Source of the DNA: QKTW01 sp052161885 | Lineage (GTDB): Bacteria; Bacteroidota; Bacteroidia; Chitinophagales; Chitinophagaceae | Reading direction: 5' to 3' | Length of the DNA stretch: 64,000 bases | Assembly: GCA_052161885.1 (NCBI GenBank) | Contig: CP197396.1 | Span: 1,922,001 to 1,986,000 of the forward strand | Shown: in pieces, positions 28,275 to 37,533 of the stretch | Numbering within the stretch: position 1 is the first letter of the stretch | Layout of the letters: every line of letters starts with the position of its first letter | Program-made: the position numbers and the translations under genes | Notes under the pieces: model-generated | Told to the model about the DNA's origin: nothing | Databases searched by the model: none | Seen by the model: only the letters and a program-made list of their open reading frames with translations

Positions 28275-29687
28275 ATGTCCCAACATACCCGTGCGTCTCG
28301 CATTCGCTATTTATTTCAACTATTTAAAACCGCCCTGCTCGGTACTGAGAAAGACTTTACTACCGGCAGTATTAATCGTGCCATATTCCTGCTATCTGTT
28401 CCTATGGTGCTGGAAATGGTAATGGAATCACTGTTTTCCGTAGCAGATGCTTACTTTGTCGGTAAGATCGGCAAAGATGCGGTGGCTACCGTAGGACTTA
28501 CCGAATCTGCATTAACCATTATCTACTCTGTGGCAATGGGACTTAGCATGGCCATCACCGCCACTGTGGCCCGCCGCATCGGGGAGAAGAATCCGGATGG
28601 TGCCGCACATGCTGCCGTACAAGGTTTGTACCTCGGCTGCACTTTATCCATTCTTATCAGTATGACCGGCCTGTACTTTGCGCAGGATATATTGCTGCTG
28701 ATGGGCGCGAAGCCCGAGGTAGTTGCCGCTAATTATCATTACACGCAGATCATGATGGCGAGCAATGTGATCATTGTACTCCTGTTCCTTATCAACGGTA
28801 TTTTCCGAGGAGCCGGCGATGCTTCTATTGCTATGCGCTCTCTGTGGCTGGCCAATGCACTTAATATCATACTTTGTCCGTTGCTGATCAATGGCCTGGG
28901 CCCGATACCGGCACTCGGACTAAAAGGCGCAGCGCTGGCCACTACTATAGGCCGTGGCTCGGGCGTGGTCTACCAGCTGTATCGTTTAAACAGCGGCAAA
29001 AGTATTATCCGCATCACAAAAAAACACCTCGGACTGGATTTTCCTATTATCGGTAACCTTACCAGGCTGGGTACCAGTATTGCAGGACAGTTCCTGATCA
29101 ACTCGGCCAGCTGGATATTCCTGACCCGTATCGTCGCCAGTTTCGGTACAGATGCAGCAGCAGGTTATACGATCGGTATAAGGGTGATACTTTTTTCATT
29201 GTTACCGGCCTGGGGCATGTCTAACGCAGCAGCCACACTTGTAGGACAAAATCTCGGCGCCGCACAGCCGGACCGTGCTGAACGTTCTGTATGGAGAACC
29301 GGTTTTTTAAATACGCTTTTCCTGGTAACAATTGCGTTGATTTTCTTCATTACAGCGTACCCTGTTATCGGCTTGTTCAGCCAGGATCCTGCCGTAATTT
29401 TCTACGGTGTGAACACATTACGCTATATATGCTTCGGCTATCTTTTTTACGGCTACGGTATGGTACTCGCACAGTCATTTAACGGTGCCGGAGATTCCCG
29501 CACACCTACCCTGCTGAACCTGTTTGGCTTCTGGGCATTCCAGATACCGCTGGCCTATGTGTTGGCTATTAAATTGAATTTTGGTGCCCGGGGCGCGTTT
29601 TCGGCCATACCTATTGCAGAAAGTGCAATGGCTGTTGCCGCGATGATCCTGTTTAAAAAAGGCAGATGGAAAACAGTGAAAGTATAA
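28275..29687 (+). CDS. MATE-family multidrug/organic-cation exporter
   Basis: 470 residues from the ATG at 28275 (a TTG nine bases upstream also opens the frame). About 12 membrane helices in two similar halves. MATE hallmarks include VPMVLEMVMESLFSVADAYF in the first half, GIFRGAGDAS near the middle and AQSFNGAGDSRTP in the second half. MATE proteins expel cationic compounds using Na+ or H+ gradients across the inner membrane. Transcribed alone. Confidence 0.93.
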   Translation: MSQHTRASRIRYLFQLFKTALLGTEKDFTTGSINRAIFLLSVPMVLEMVMESLFSVADAYFVGKIGKDAVATVGLTESALTIIYSVAMGLSMAITATVARRIGEKNPDGAAHAAVQGLYLGCTLSILISMTGLYFAQDILLLMGAKPEVVAANYHYTQIMMASNVIIVLLFLINGIFRGAGDASIAMRSLWLANALNIILCPLLINGLGPIPALGLKGAALATTIGRGSGVVYQLYRLNSGKSIIRITKKHLGLDFPIIGNLTRLGTSIAGQFLINSASWIFLTRIVASFGTDAAAGYTIGIRVILFSLLPAWGMSNAAATLVGQNLGAAQPDRAERSVWRTGFLNTLFLVTIALIFFITAYPVIGLFSQDPAVIFYGVNTLRYICFGYLFYGYGMVLAQSFNGAGDSRTPTLLNLFGFWAFQIPLAYVLAIKLNFGARGAFSAIPIAESAMAVAAMILFKKGRWKTVKV

Positions 29688-29710
29688 AGCCTTTATTTCG
29701 CAATAAAATA

Positions 29711-29741
29711 CCGGGCACCGTATCTGTAACACACTGCCCGG
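29711..29741. terminator. Hairpin between convergent genes
   Basis: CCGGGCA pairs with TGCCCGG across a 17-base loop between the MATE stop and the stop of the convergent membrane protein. The flanks are AT-rich rather than pure T runs, so it is probably a weak two-way terminator. Confidence 0.45.
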
Positions 29742-31184
29742 CTATTTATGATCATAACGGTATATGTAATAATTCTCCATTCCCTGTATAGATGTACCCG
29801 GGCTATGATATAACAAGCTCCAATATCCGGCTAGCACAGACGGAGTTACAGGTGCGTCTGAAATGAAAATGGTATTAGTATCTATTGAGGGTAGTTGCTG
29901 CAATGCAGCTATCATCATGCTGTCCGGATAATTGTCATTTTTGCTGAAGAAATTGCACGAATCATAGACTACATATGAAATGCTCCGCTGACAATCCGGG
30001 TGATATAGCTTAGTGTTCCGGGGCAAGTAAGGCAGTAGTGAAATAGCTTTGTTGTTTTGGGTTATGAGCAAACCTGGTAGTGGCTGATGCTGTAATAAAA
30101 ACAATGCAGCAGATTTACCACCGGAAAACTCACCCTGGTAGTCTGTATTATAAGCCCGGACTGCTACATAACAATGAAATGCCATGACAGGCAAAAATAA
30201 ACACCGGATCAGGTTTGCATGAAAATGGTGGTATTTATCCGCTGATTTATAAAATGGTATCAAGGCAATTACTGCAACGATAATTATCCATAACAACGCA
30301 TGATGCCAGGTATATCCGGCGTATTTATATGCAAATATGAAACATGGCGCCGCACATCCTGCCAACAGGAGAAATAAGAGCTGCCATGTTTTTCGCAATG
30401 CTATTACCAGTGCTGCAAGCCATAAAAACGCAGCAATAGTAAGTTCGTAATAAACAAATATAGCATCTGTAAATGCATGTATTACCGGGGACAGGTGATT
30501 CCTGATATAATATCCGTAAGGGTTGTGCATTCCTTTAAAAGCAAGGTATGGGAGGAGATATCCGCCACCTGCCAGCATAAGGACAAATGCACTGTACAGC
30601 TCACGTCTGTTTGTTTTCTGCTGCCGCGCTTCTATACCGAACAACAGCATTAAACCAAACGAAAACGAAAACATAAGTATATGACTGTTGAAGAGGCCGA
30701 CGACTGCCAGGGCATATATCCACGGACGTTGAAACCTGGTCGGGTAAAGCGAGATGAGCAGCATCACGAAGAAAACAACAAGACAGTAATTACGGGCTAT
30801 TATGGCGTATTGATACCAGAGTAAATAGCTTAATGCAAACAGTATTCTCATCAGCACCGGAAGACGGGTCTTAAATAACAGGATCGCTACTCCTGCTGCT
30901 GTTATTGCCAGTGAAATAAAATTCTGAATGATGTACGGAGCCCCCATGCGTGCAAACGGCATCAGGATAAAATACCACAAAGGAGGATGGCCTTCTGAAG
31001 GTAACTTTTTCAATAACGGCACGAAGCCGGTTTGCCCGGCAACCAGCCACGATTGTGCTTCATCCCGCCAGGGCTCATGATGCAGTACCCCTATGATGCC
31101 GACTACTATATACACAATGAAAGTTACCCGAAGCAGAAATCCGGCAACGGAGCCTTTGGGTATTGTATCGGTGTAGTAAAACAT
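29742..31184 (-). CDS. Polytopic membrane protein, GT-C glycosyltransferase-like
   Basis: 480 residues from the ATG at 31184. About ten membrane helices fill residues 15-380, followed by a soluble tail of about 100. The first loop has HHEPWRDEAQSW with adjacent Asp-Glu, the position where GT-C enzymes such as the family-39-like group carry catalytic acids, and then EGHPPLWYF. It probably moves a sugar from a polyprenyl carrier to an acceptor at the periplasmic face, but neither substrate nor acceptor can be read. A conserved hypothetical assignment is the fallback. Confidence 0.6.
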   Translation of the reverse strand: MFYYTDTIPKGSVAGFLLRVTFIVYIVVGIIGVLHHEPWRDEAQSWLVAGQTGFVPLLKKLPSEGHPPLWYFILMPFARMGAPYIIQNFISLAITAAGVAILLFKTRLPVLMRILFALSYLLWYQYAIIARNYCLVVFFVMLLISLYPTRFQRPWIYALAVVGLFNSHILMFSFSFGLMLLFGIEARQQKTNRRELYSAFVLMLAGGGYLLPYLAFKGMHNPYGYYIRNHLSPVIHAFTDAIFVYYELTIAAFLWLAALVIALRKTWQLLFLLLAGCAAPCFIFAYKYAGYTWHHALLWIIIVAVIALIPFYKSADKYHHFHANLIRCLFLPVMAFHCYVAVRAYNTDYQGEFSGGKSAALFLLQHQPLPGLLITQNNKAISLLPYLPRNTKLYHPDCQRSISYVVYDSCNFFSKNDNYPDSMMIAALQQLPSIDTNTIFISDAPVTPSVLAGYWSLLYHSPGTSIQGMENYYIYRYDHK

Positions 31185-31250
31185 AAAGAGCAACTAATAT
31201 AATCGTTTTATTTAATGGTAAGGTATAACCGGTGATTAATCTATTAACGA

Positions 31251-31281
31251 TAAAAGGCCACCCGATGGGTGACCTTTTATT
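31251..31281 (-). terminator. Terminator after the Bax-inhibitor-1 gene
   Basis: AAAAGGCCACCC and GGGTGACCTTTT form a 12-bp stem with one mismatch and a 3-base loop, flanked by AT-rich runs on both sides. It lies 18 bases after the stop of the gene ending at 31299. Confidence 0.8.
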
Positions 31282-31298
31282 ATTTTCCTGTGTTATAA

Positions 31299-32045
31299 TT
31301 AGTTTCTCCTGCGGCCGAAAAGACGGAGCAGCATCAGGAACAGGTTCACGAAATCGAGATAAAGATTCAGTGCACCCATAATTGATAATTTCTTCACGTC
31401 GGAAGCAGGTGTACCTTCAAATTCGATACCTGCGCCGATGCGCTTCAGTTTCTGAACATCATAAGCTGTAAGACCTGTAAACACCATTACACCGATGAAG
31501 CTGACGATATAATCAAGCTGTGAACTGTGCAGGAACATATTTACCAGGCTGGCGACTACGATACCGATCAGCCCCATGATCATGATGCGGCCAAAAGAGG
31601 TAAGGTCTTTATTGGTAGTATAACCGAGTATCGCCATTACACCGAACATAACGGAAGCAGCCACAAACACACCCAGTATAGAACCGGCTGTATAAGCAAG
31701 CAGGATAAAGCTGAAGCTGATACCGTTTACAGCTGAGTAAGCCAGGAAGAACAGCACCATGGCAGTGGCGGAAAGTCTGCTGAACGCAAAAGACATGGTG
31801 AGTACAAAAGCTAATGGAGCAAATAATACCGCGTACCCTGCAATGCTGAGGCCGTGACCGGGATTTACCATAAACTCAAGCCATTGCGTGTTGGCTGCAA
31901 ATAAAAATGCAGTGACAGCAGAAATGCCGAGACCTGCGAACATCCACAGGAATACGTTGGCAAAAAAGGTTTTGGAAAGTGTACGGGTTCCTGTGTTCTC
32001 TACGGAATACTGTGAAAAAATCTGGTTTTGATTGTAATTATCCAT
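31299..32045 (-). CDS. Bax inhibitor-1/YccA-family membrane protein
   Basis: 248 residues with seven predicted membrane helices. The family patterns are present: TYLFANVFLW-like entry (KTFFANVFLWMFAGLGIS), ILGYTTNKDLTSFG, LTAYDVQKLKRIG and the C-terminal GALNLYLDFVNLFLMLLRLF. Members act as pH-dependent Ca2+ leak channels or protease modulators in bacteria. Single gene flanked by terminators on both sides. The start ATG at 32045 fits the usual length. Confidence 0.94.
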   Translation of the reverse strand: MDNYNQNQIFSQYSVENTGTRTLSKTFFANVFLWMFAGLGISAVTAFLFAANTQWLEFMVNPGHGLSIAGYAVLFAPLAFVLTMSFAFSRLSATAMVLFFLAYSAVNGISFSFILLAYTAGSILGVFVAASVMFGVMAILGYTTNKDLTSFGRIMIMGLIGIVVASLVNMFLHSSQLDYIVSFIGVMVFTGLTAYDVQKLKRIGAGIEFEGTPASDVKKLSIMGALNLYLDFVNLFLMLLRLFGRRRN

Positions 32046-32108
32046 ATTAAAAATGAATCGTTTGTGCTAAGGTAAGAAGTAAAAAATTAAAATAGTGTTA
32101 TAGCAAAC

Positions 32109-32140
32109 AAAAAGGGTTTCCCCGACAGGAAACCCTTTTA
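32109..32140 (-). terminator. Intrinsic terminator after the T9SS gene
   Basis: Perfect 12-bp stem AAAAGGGTTTCC/GGAAACCCTTTT with a 6-base loop; on the minus strand the stem ends in TTTTTG. It lies 19 bases after the stop of the gene ending at 32159. Confidence 0.85.
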
Positions 32141-32158
32141 ATATCCAAGTAATTCAAT

Positions 32159-33076
32159 TTATTCAACCACAAATTTTCCTACAGCAGCTGCTCCTTTCTC
32201 ATCTGTAATACGGTAGTTGTAAATGCCTGCAGGATAATCATTTTTATTGAGTGTAATATCCGTATTACCTGTAACGGAGAATGTCTTTACTTTAATACCG
32301 GTGATATTGTAAATGCATAGCTGCGCGTTATTGCCCAGGCCGCTCACCTGCAGATGACTGGTACCGGTAACGGGGTTGGGGTAAATGCTCACCACACCAG
32401 CCAGGGGGCAAACAATAACGGTAACCCCGAGCGGCGCTGCATCGCAGTCTGCAATGCCTCCGAAGTAGGTACCGTTATGATAGATCCAGTTGCCATTTTG
32501 TTTAAAGCAGACGGTATAAGAATTGCATGAACATGTAGCGAGCATAAGAGGATTACCGAACAGACCTCCTACAACATTGTTGCCAATGCCTTCGATCCAG
32601 CCGCTGCTTGCTGATATAGGGTTTGAGCCGCCACCCATCGAAAACCTGAAAAACCTGCGGGGAGCATTATCCACAAGTATTGTATCGATGGAATCAACAA
32701 CCGCACTGGTTCCGTTATAGAAATGTGCCGTATCGCCTACTTTCAGTGAAAAGTCATATAACAGATGTTCAGCACCGGCTCCTTTCGCAAAGAAGTATAC
32801 TTTTCGTGCTGCTGTGTCCTGTCTTAAAGCACCAATATATTCTGATGCATCAAATACTTTATCATTGGTCGTTTCATACATTTTGCGGTACGTAACACCG
32901 CCGATAACGGTGTCTGAATTGTCAAAACCGATATAAGAATACTGATTGCCGGGAAATACATCGTGCTCGTGCATGTTCAGCCATATAGCATTGGATTCAG
33001 GGAACGGCACGTATGCCTGTGCATCGGTTTCTGCCGCAACAAATAATAACAGGAAAAGGGCGTAAATTTTATTCAT
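32159..33076 (-). CDS. Secreted protein with T9SS type A sorting domain
   Basis: 305 residues, signal peptide ending TDAQ. The central 200 residues are unrecognised but have a repeated beta pattern and a paired cysteine cluster (CSCNSYTVC) plus a DC near residue 213. The C-terminal 80 residues are a T9SS type A domain (SIYPNPVTGTSHLQVSG to YPAGIYNYRI). Expected to be exported to the surface or medium. Function unknown. Transcribed alone. Confidence 0.88.
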   Translation of the reverse strand: MNKIYALFLLLFVAAETDAQAYVPFPESNAIWLNMHEHDVFPGNQYSYIGFDNSDTVIGGVTYRKMYETTNDKVFDASEYIGALRQDTAARKVYFFAKGAGAEHLLYDFSLKVGDTAHFYNGTSAVVDSIDTILVDNAPRRFFRFSMGGGSNPISASSGWIEGIGNNVVGGLFGNPLMLATCSCNSYTVCFKQNGNWIYHNGTYFGGIADCDAAPLGVTVIVCPLAGVVSIYPNPVTGTSHLQVSGLGNNAQLCIYNITGIKVKTFSVTGNTDITLNKNDYPAGIYNYRITDEKGAAAVGKFVVE

Positions 33077-33465
33077 AAGGTTTCAGTTTACTTGTAAATG
33101 ACTGATTAAAGGTTATTTCAAAGTGAAATTAAAATAATTTATTCTTTTTAATATCGGATGACAATTAAATTATGCTTCTGTGACAGTTCCTGTTTAACTA
33201 CTATCTAAAGCGGGGATATAAAATCCTTAGCATCCCTGTTTCAGCCCATTTCCGGAACAGTATATTGATTCCTGGCCTTCCAGGCGACGCGCTTACTCAA
33301 TCATCCTGCTCACTTATTCAATTGTACTTGCAGTTTTTATCACAAAACAGTCACTTTGCCGTATCAGACATGCTTATTATTTCCCCCTGCCCTGGATAAC
33401 ATTATGAACAGGCATATGATGACATATTAAAACCAGCCCCTTGTAAAAGAATGCAACAAACGCTA
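33077..33465. other. Long intergenic stretch without a recognised gene
   Basis: About 390 bases between the T9SS gene and the pruA terminator. No open frame with coding character, no tRNA, no obvious riboswitch. It contains only AT-rich sequence next to the T9SS gene start and a short inverted repeat (CTGGCCTTCCAG). It may hold the T9SS promoter, but no TAnnTTTG match was found. Confidence 0.5.
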
Positions 33466-33471
33466 TCATGC

Positions 33472-33500
33472 AAAAGGCTTTCCGTTGGGGAAAGCCTTTT
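33472..33500 (-). terminator. Terminator after pruA
   Basis: AAAAGGCTTTCC and GGAAAGCCTTTT form a 12-bp stem with a 5-base loop, located 27 bases after the pruA stop. The stem itself ends in TTTT on the minus strand. Confidence 0.8.
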
Positions 33501-33526
33501 CATTTTAATTATCAGAACAAAGTGTA

Positions 33527-35161
33527 TTAATCTGCCTGGTGGAACGGGTAACGGTAGTTTGTTACCGGCACCAGCGTTTCTTTAATCGTACGTGCACTCA
33601 GCCAACGGTACAGATTCAGCGCAGAACCTGCTTTATCATTGGTACCGGAAGCGCGCGCGCCACCAAATGGTTGCTGGCCTACTACGGCGCCGGTCGGCTT
33701 ATCATTGATATAAAAGTTACCTGCGCTGTTCACCAGTTTTTTCGTCATCTGTTCTACTGCATAACGGTCCTGGGCGAAGATGGCACCTGTAAGCGCATAA
33801 GGAGAAGTCTGGTCAACAACTGCAAGCGTTTCTTCCCATTTATCCGCATCGTATGTGTAAATGGTAAGTACCGGGCCAAACAGTTCTTCGCACATCGTTA
33901 CATAAGCCGGATCTTTTGCTTCGATGATAGTTGGCTCAATGAACCAGCCATTGGTCTTATCATATTTACCACCGCAGATGATCTCTGCATTACCGCCGCT
34001 TGCAGCTACATCATCAATATATTTTGCAAGCTTAGAGAAAGAACGCTCATCGATCACTGCATTGATAAAATTGGTAAAATCATCTACCGGGCCCATTTTC
34101 ATGGTTTTAATCTCTGCAATGAGTTTTTCCTTGATCTCACCGGCAAGATTTGACGGCAGGTAAGCCCGGCTTGCAGCAGAGCACTTCTGCCCCTGGTATT
34201 CGAATGCACCACGCGCCAGTCCGGCTACCACAGCATCTGCGTTTGCAGTAGGGTGCGCAAATACAAAGTCTTTACCACCGGTCTCGCCCACTACGCGCGG
34301 GAATGATTTATACTGTGCAATATTATTTCCGATCGTTTTCCAGATAGTATGGAATACGCCGGTAGAGCCAGTAAAGTGCACACCTGCAAAATCACGGTGC
34401 GCCATGCAGAGGTCACCTACCATAGCTCCCGGAGGATATACGAGATTGATAACGCCGGCAGGCAAACCAGCTTCGAGGAGAATTTCCATGAATACACTGG
34501 CGCTGTATACCTGCGTGTTGGCAGGTTTCCATACTACCACATTTCCGCACATGGCAGGCGATGTAGGCAGGTTACCACCGATTGCGGTAAAGTTAAATGG
34601 CGTAATGGCCAGTACAAATCCTTCAAGCGGACGGTACTCAAGACGGTTATGAACACCCGGTGAAGAGATCGGCTGTTGCTTATAGATCTCAGTCAGGTAA
34701 TGTACGTTAAAACGGAGGAAATCTATGAGTTCGCACGCGCTGTCAATCTCAGCCTGGTAAGCATTTTTACTCTGACCCAGCATGGTAGCCGCATTCATTT
34801 TGAAGCGGTACTTGGTAGCCAGCAGTTCGGCTGCTTTTAAAAATACGGCAGCACGGTGTTCCCAGCTTGTAGCTGCCCATGCTTCACGTGCAGCCAGCGC
34901 TGCATTTATTGCATCATTTACATGCTCTTCACCACCTATATGAAACTGACCCAGCAGGTGCGCTGTTTCATGCGGCGGACGGATTTCCTGTGTTTTGCCA
35001 CTGCGCACTTCTTTCCCGTTGATATACATCGGGATGTCGCGCTGCTGGCTTTTAAGATCGGCAATGGCCTGCTGCAGGGCTTTGCGTTCTGCACTGCCCG
35101 GAGCATAGTTCAGTACCGGTTCATTTTTTGGTTCTGCGAAATGAAAATACGCGTTATGCAT
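33527..35161 (-). CDS. pruA: L-glutamate gamma-semialdehyde (P5C) dehydrogenase
   Basis: 544 residues, the size of the stand-alone P5C dehydrogenase group. Aldehyde dehydrogenase motifs: FVLAITPFNFTAIGGNL, VVWKPAN, HFTGSTGVF, the general-base Glu in VGETGGKDF, and the catalytic Cys near residue 327 in YQGQKCSAASRAY. It oxidises glutamate semialdehyde to glutamate with NAD+, the second step of proline breakdown, in the cytoplasm. No proline dehydrogenase gene is nearby. A TACCTTTG element 76 bases upstream and a terminator downstream suggest a single-gene unit. Confidence 0.96.
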   Translation of the reverse strand: MHNAYFHFAEPKNEPVLNYAPGSAERKALQQAIADLKSQQRDIPMYINGKEVRSGKTQEIRPPHETAHLLGQFHIGGEEHVNDAINAALAAREAWAATSWEHRAAVFLKAAELLATKYRFKMNAATMLGQSKNAYQAEIDSACELIDFLRFNVHYLTEIYKQQPISSPGVHNRLEYRPLEGFVLAITPFNFTAIGGNLPTSPAMCGNVVVWKPANTQVYSASVFMEILLEAGLPAGVINLVYPPGAMVGDLCMAHRDFAGVHFTGSTGVFHTIWKTIGNNIAQYKSFPRVVGETGGKDFVFAHPTANADAVVAGLARGAFEYQGQKCSAASRAYLPSNLAGEIKEKLIAEIKTMKMGPVDDFTNFINAVIDERSFSKLAKYIDDVAASGGNAEIICGGKYDKTNGWFIEPTIIEAKDPAYVTMCEELFGPVLTIYTYDADKWEETLAVVDQTSPYALTGAIFAQDRYAVEQMTKKLVNSAGNFYINDKPTGAVVGQQPFGGARASGTNDKAGSALNLYRWLSARTIKETLVPVTNYRYPFHQAD

Positions 35162-35236
35162 TATCTGTAAAGTTGTTGTGTTTTCTTATTTATCAAGTTT
35201 ACCGGCCATTAACCTGTATACTTGTTTTTTGCGCTG

Positions 35237-35244
35237 CAAAGGTA
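35237..35244 (-). promoter_or_regulatory. -7 promoter element for pruA
   Basis: Minus-strand TACCTTTG, an exact TAnnTTTG match, gives a leader of about 70 bases before the pruA ATG at 35161. Confidence 0.6.
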
Positions 35245-35383
35245 CATTTAATGTGTAAAACCGGAAATATGTCCTCTTTTATACAAGTATAGGATATAGC
35301 TTTAGTTGCGTCGCCTTCAGAAGTACTATATGACGTCGTTGCGATGGCACCGGTCAGCTGCAGTATGCCGGTTTAGCAGGTTA

Positions 35384-35938
35384 TTATTTGTTCCCCGCTG
35401 TAAAATCCATTTCCAGGATGGCATATTCATAATTATCCACCCATTGTCCGCGTATCGGTAGCTTTTGCCTCCGGTGGCCTTCCCGCTGCATACCGGCTTT
35501 TTCAAGTACGGCTATAGATCCCTTGTTTTCTACAACACATCCCGCCTCTATACGATGCAGTTTCAGTTCTTTAAACCCAAACCGGATCATGCCCTTTGCC
35601 ACTTCTGTTGCATAGCCTTTTCCCCAATGATCTTTGTGCATTTTATACCATATCTCACTGGAACGATAACCAGGCGTCCCCATATTCATTCCGGCCAGGC
35701 CTACGAGTTTCCCGGTATCACGCAGCAATACCGACCATACATATTTCATCTGCGGATCTGCAACCAATGCCGCAAGCCACATGTCGAGCAGTTGCTTTGT
35801 AACGCCTACATCTGCAGGTATGCCTAAGGTGTTATACTCATCTGTTTCGGGTAAGGAATGTAATGCATGTATATCCTCCAGGTCTCCGGCAGCAACCGGG
35901 CGAAGCAGTAATCCCGGCGCCTGTATTTCCTGTAACAA
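35384..35938 (-). CDS. GNAT acetyltransferase, RimJ/RimL-like
   Basis: 184 residues in the RimJ/RimL style: LLRPVAAGDLEDIHAL at the N-terminus, the acetyl-CoA loop HWGKGYATEVAKGMI, and VVENKGSIAVLEKAGMQREG near the C-terminus. It should acetylate an amino group of a protein or small molecule; the substrate is unknown. No ATG precedes the conserved N-terminus: the best start is TTG at 35938, with ATT just before it. It follows a DUF1572 gene by 14 bp, probably one operon. Confidence 0.87.
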   Translation of the reverse strand: MLQEIQAPGLLLRPVAAGDLEDIHALHSLPETDEYNTLGIPADVGVTKQLLDMWLAALVADPQMKYVWSVLLRDTGKLVGLAGMNMGTPGYRSSEIWYKMHKDHWGKGYATEVAKGMIRFGFKELKLHRIEAGCVVENKGSIAVLEKAGMQREGHRRQKLPIRGQWVDNYEYAILEMDFTAGNK

Positions 35939-35952
35939 AATGTTTGCTTTAG

Positions 35953-36510
35953 TTATTTATTTAACCAGTCATCTGTAAAGTGGCGGCGTTCTTTTTCATG
36001 AGAGAACTTCTCATCGTTATAATCCCTGGATTTATTGCGCGGAATAGATAGGCTTTGCCAGGCCTCACCGGCACATATCTTACCAATATGCACAATCTGT
36101 CCTACGTGGTACGGATAATGCGCAATCTGCCGGTTGATCGCTTCAAGCACTGTATGTCCCTCGTTTCGGATATAAATAATCCGCTCCAGGTCATCATTAG
36201 TAATGCTGGCCAGGGCATCAAACAGGCACTTCCAGCCTTCTTCCCATTTCTGCATCAGCGCCTCCCGTGTTTTTATATTCGCTTCAAACTCTGTATCCCG
36301 CTCACGCCAGGGCTTTTCACCATCTTCGGTCAGGAAGTTGGTCCAGCGGCTTATCATGTTTCCGCGCATGTGCTGTACAATGATCGCGATGCTGTTCACC
36401 TCCGGGTTAGGCTGCCAGAAAAGCTGGTCGTCCGTTACCTGCATCATGGCTTTTTCGCCCAGGCCTTTGTACATTTTAAATTGCCTTTCGGCACTGCTGA
36501 GATAGTTCAT
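35953..36510 (-). CDS. DUF1572/DinB-like four-helix protein
   Basis: 185 residues. Matches the DUF1572 branch of the DinB/YfiT superfamily: NSIAIIVQHMRGNMISRWTN and HYPYHVGQIVHIGK supply the spaced histidines expected to bind a metal ion in a four-helix bundle, plus RDTEFEANIKTREAL. Related proteins are thiol-dependent or metal-dependent transferases, but the activity of this branch is not established. First gene of a likely operon with the GNAT gene. Confidence 0.85.
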   Translation of the reverse strand: MNYLSSAERQFKMYKGLGEKAMMQVTDDQLFWQPNPEVNSIAIIVQHMRGNMISRWTNFLTEDGEKPWRERDTEFEANIKTREALMQKWEEGWKCLFDALASITNDDLERIIYIRNEGHTVLEAINRQIAHYPYHVGQIVHIGKICAGEAWQSLSIPRNKSRDYNDEKFSHEKERRHFTDDWLNK

Positions 36511-36585
36511 TCCGATAATCAGTTTAAAAGTTAATATCTCAATTAGCTAATAAGCAAATTAGCTAATGGCATATACGATTCATGT

Positions 36586-36611
36586 TCATCCTTCGACTAC
36601 GCTCAGGATGA
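36586..36611. repeat. Short hairpin repeat in intergenic DNA
   Basis: TCATCCT and AGGATGA flank a 12-base centre (TCGACTACGCTC). Sequences of this type recur between genes in many Bacteroidota genomes (from memory, not checked). Just upstream are two copies of ATTAGCTAAT, and just downstream is a run of degenerate CTATTCAC units. Confidence 0.6.
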
Positions 36612-36625
36612 CATTTCATTTCTTA

Positions 36626-36668
36626 CATTTCACTATTCACTATTGCCTATTCACCATTCACTATTACC
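36626..36668. repeat. Degenerate short tandem repeat
   Basis: Several imperfect copies of a 7-8 base unit like CTATTCAC run up to and into the stop codon of the GNAT gene at 36664. Slippage here could alter the gene end. Copy number is about six. Confidence 0.55.
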
Positions 36669-37125
36669 CATTCGCCTTCTTCATTTCATAAATTCCCTGC
36701 CGGGTTATTTCCATCAGGCGCTTGGGAAATTTCGGCTCTGTAAATCCGAACTGCTCGTACAGTCCATGTGCATCCATCGTTGCCAGCATGATCCTCCGCA
36801 GGCCTTTCACCCAGTCAAGCTCCAGGAGCGTTTGTATCATTTGTTTGCTCAGGCCTTTTCCGCGATGTTCATCCATTATAAACACATCTGCGAGGTAAGC
36901 AAATGTGGCATAGTCAGTAATCAGTCTCGCATAACCTATCTGTTCCTCTCCATGCAACACGCCAATGCAGAACGAGTTATCAAAAGCACCCTTCACCAGT
37001 TCATATGGTATATGCTGCGCCCAGTAAGATTCTTCTGCAAGCCACCGGTGCACTTGTTCCGGTTTCATCAGGCCTTTATCTGTTGTTATGGTGTATCCAT
37101 TATATTCAAACGTTGCGGGGTACAT
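36664..37125 (-). CDS. GNAT-family N-acetyltransferase
   Basis: 153 residues. The GNAT core is clear: IGYARLITDYATFAYLADVF (strands 3-4) followed by the acetyl-CoA loop DEHRGKGLSKQMIQ and the C-terminal YEQFGFTEP. It probably acetylates a small amine; substrate unknown. A 43-bp gap separates it from the NTF2-like/ilvE operon upstream, so it may be read through from there. Its 3' end runs into a degenerate tandem repeat. Confidence 0.9.
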   Translation of the reverse strand: MYPATFEYNGYTITTDKGLMKPEQVHRWLAEESYWAQHIPYELVKGAFDNSFCIGVLHGEEQIGYARLITDYATFAYLADVFIMDEHRGKGLSKQMIQTLLELDWVKGLRRIMLATMDAHGLYEQFGFTEPKFPKRLMEITRQGIYEMKKANG

Positions 37126-37168
37126 AATGATTGGTTGTGTTAATCCTGCAATTTACTATTTGCCTGTA

Positions 37169-37528
37169 TCAGTTGTAATACACAAATGCTTCCCGCACCT
37201 TTCCCGCCTCATCAAGCTGCAATACTTCAGCTGCCACCCGGCCGTTTGCATGGTTGGTATAATAAATCACTACACCGTTTACCCCGGTGAGTACATTGAT
37301 CACTTCAAAATGCAGGTCGGGTATACGTTCCAGTGCCTGTGTCCAGTAAGCGCGCAAGGCAGTTTTACCCTGGATAATACCCTTACTCTCCGGCACTATA
37401 AGAGCTGCCATCGGTGTTTGCAATACGATATTATCGGTATAATGTTCCAGCACAGCTTCGATGTCATGATCGTTCCAGGATTTTGTCCATGCGGCAGCCA
37501 GCTCTTGTGCAAATGTTGCTGTTATCAT
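37169..37528 (-). CDS. NTF2/SnoaL-like fold protein
   Basis: 119 residues with the SnoaL-like start (LAAAWTKSWNDHDIEAVLEHYTDN) and central beta sheet typical of the NTF2-like superfamily. No catalytic set can be assigned with confidence; members include polyketide cyclases, isomerases and binding proteins. It starts 5 bp after ilvE stops, so it is almost certainly cotranscribed with ilvE, though a role in branched-chain amino acid metabolism does not follow. Confidence 0.82.
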   Translation of the reverse strand: MITATFAQELAAAWTKSWNDHDIEAVLEHYTDNIVLQTPMAALIVPESKGIIQGKTALRAYWTQALERIPDLHFEVINVLTGVNGVVIYYTNHANGRVAAEVLQLDEAGKVREAFVYYN

Positions 37529-37533
37529 CCGGT

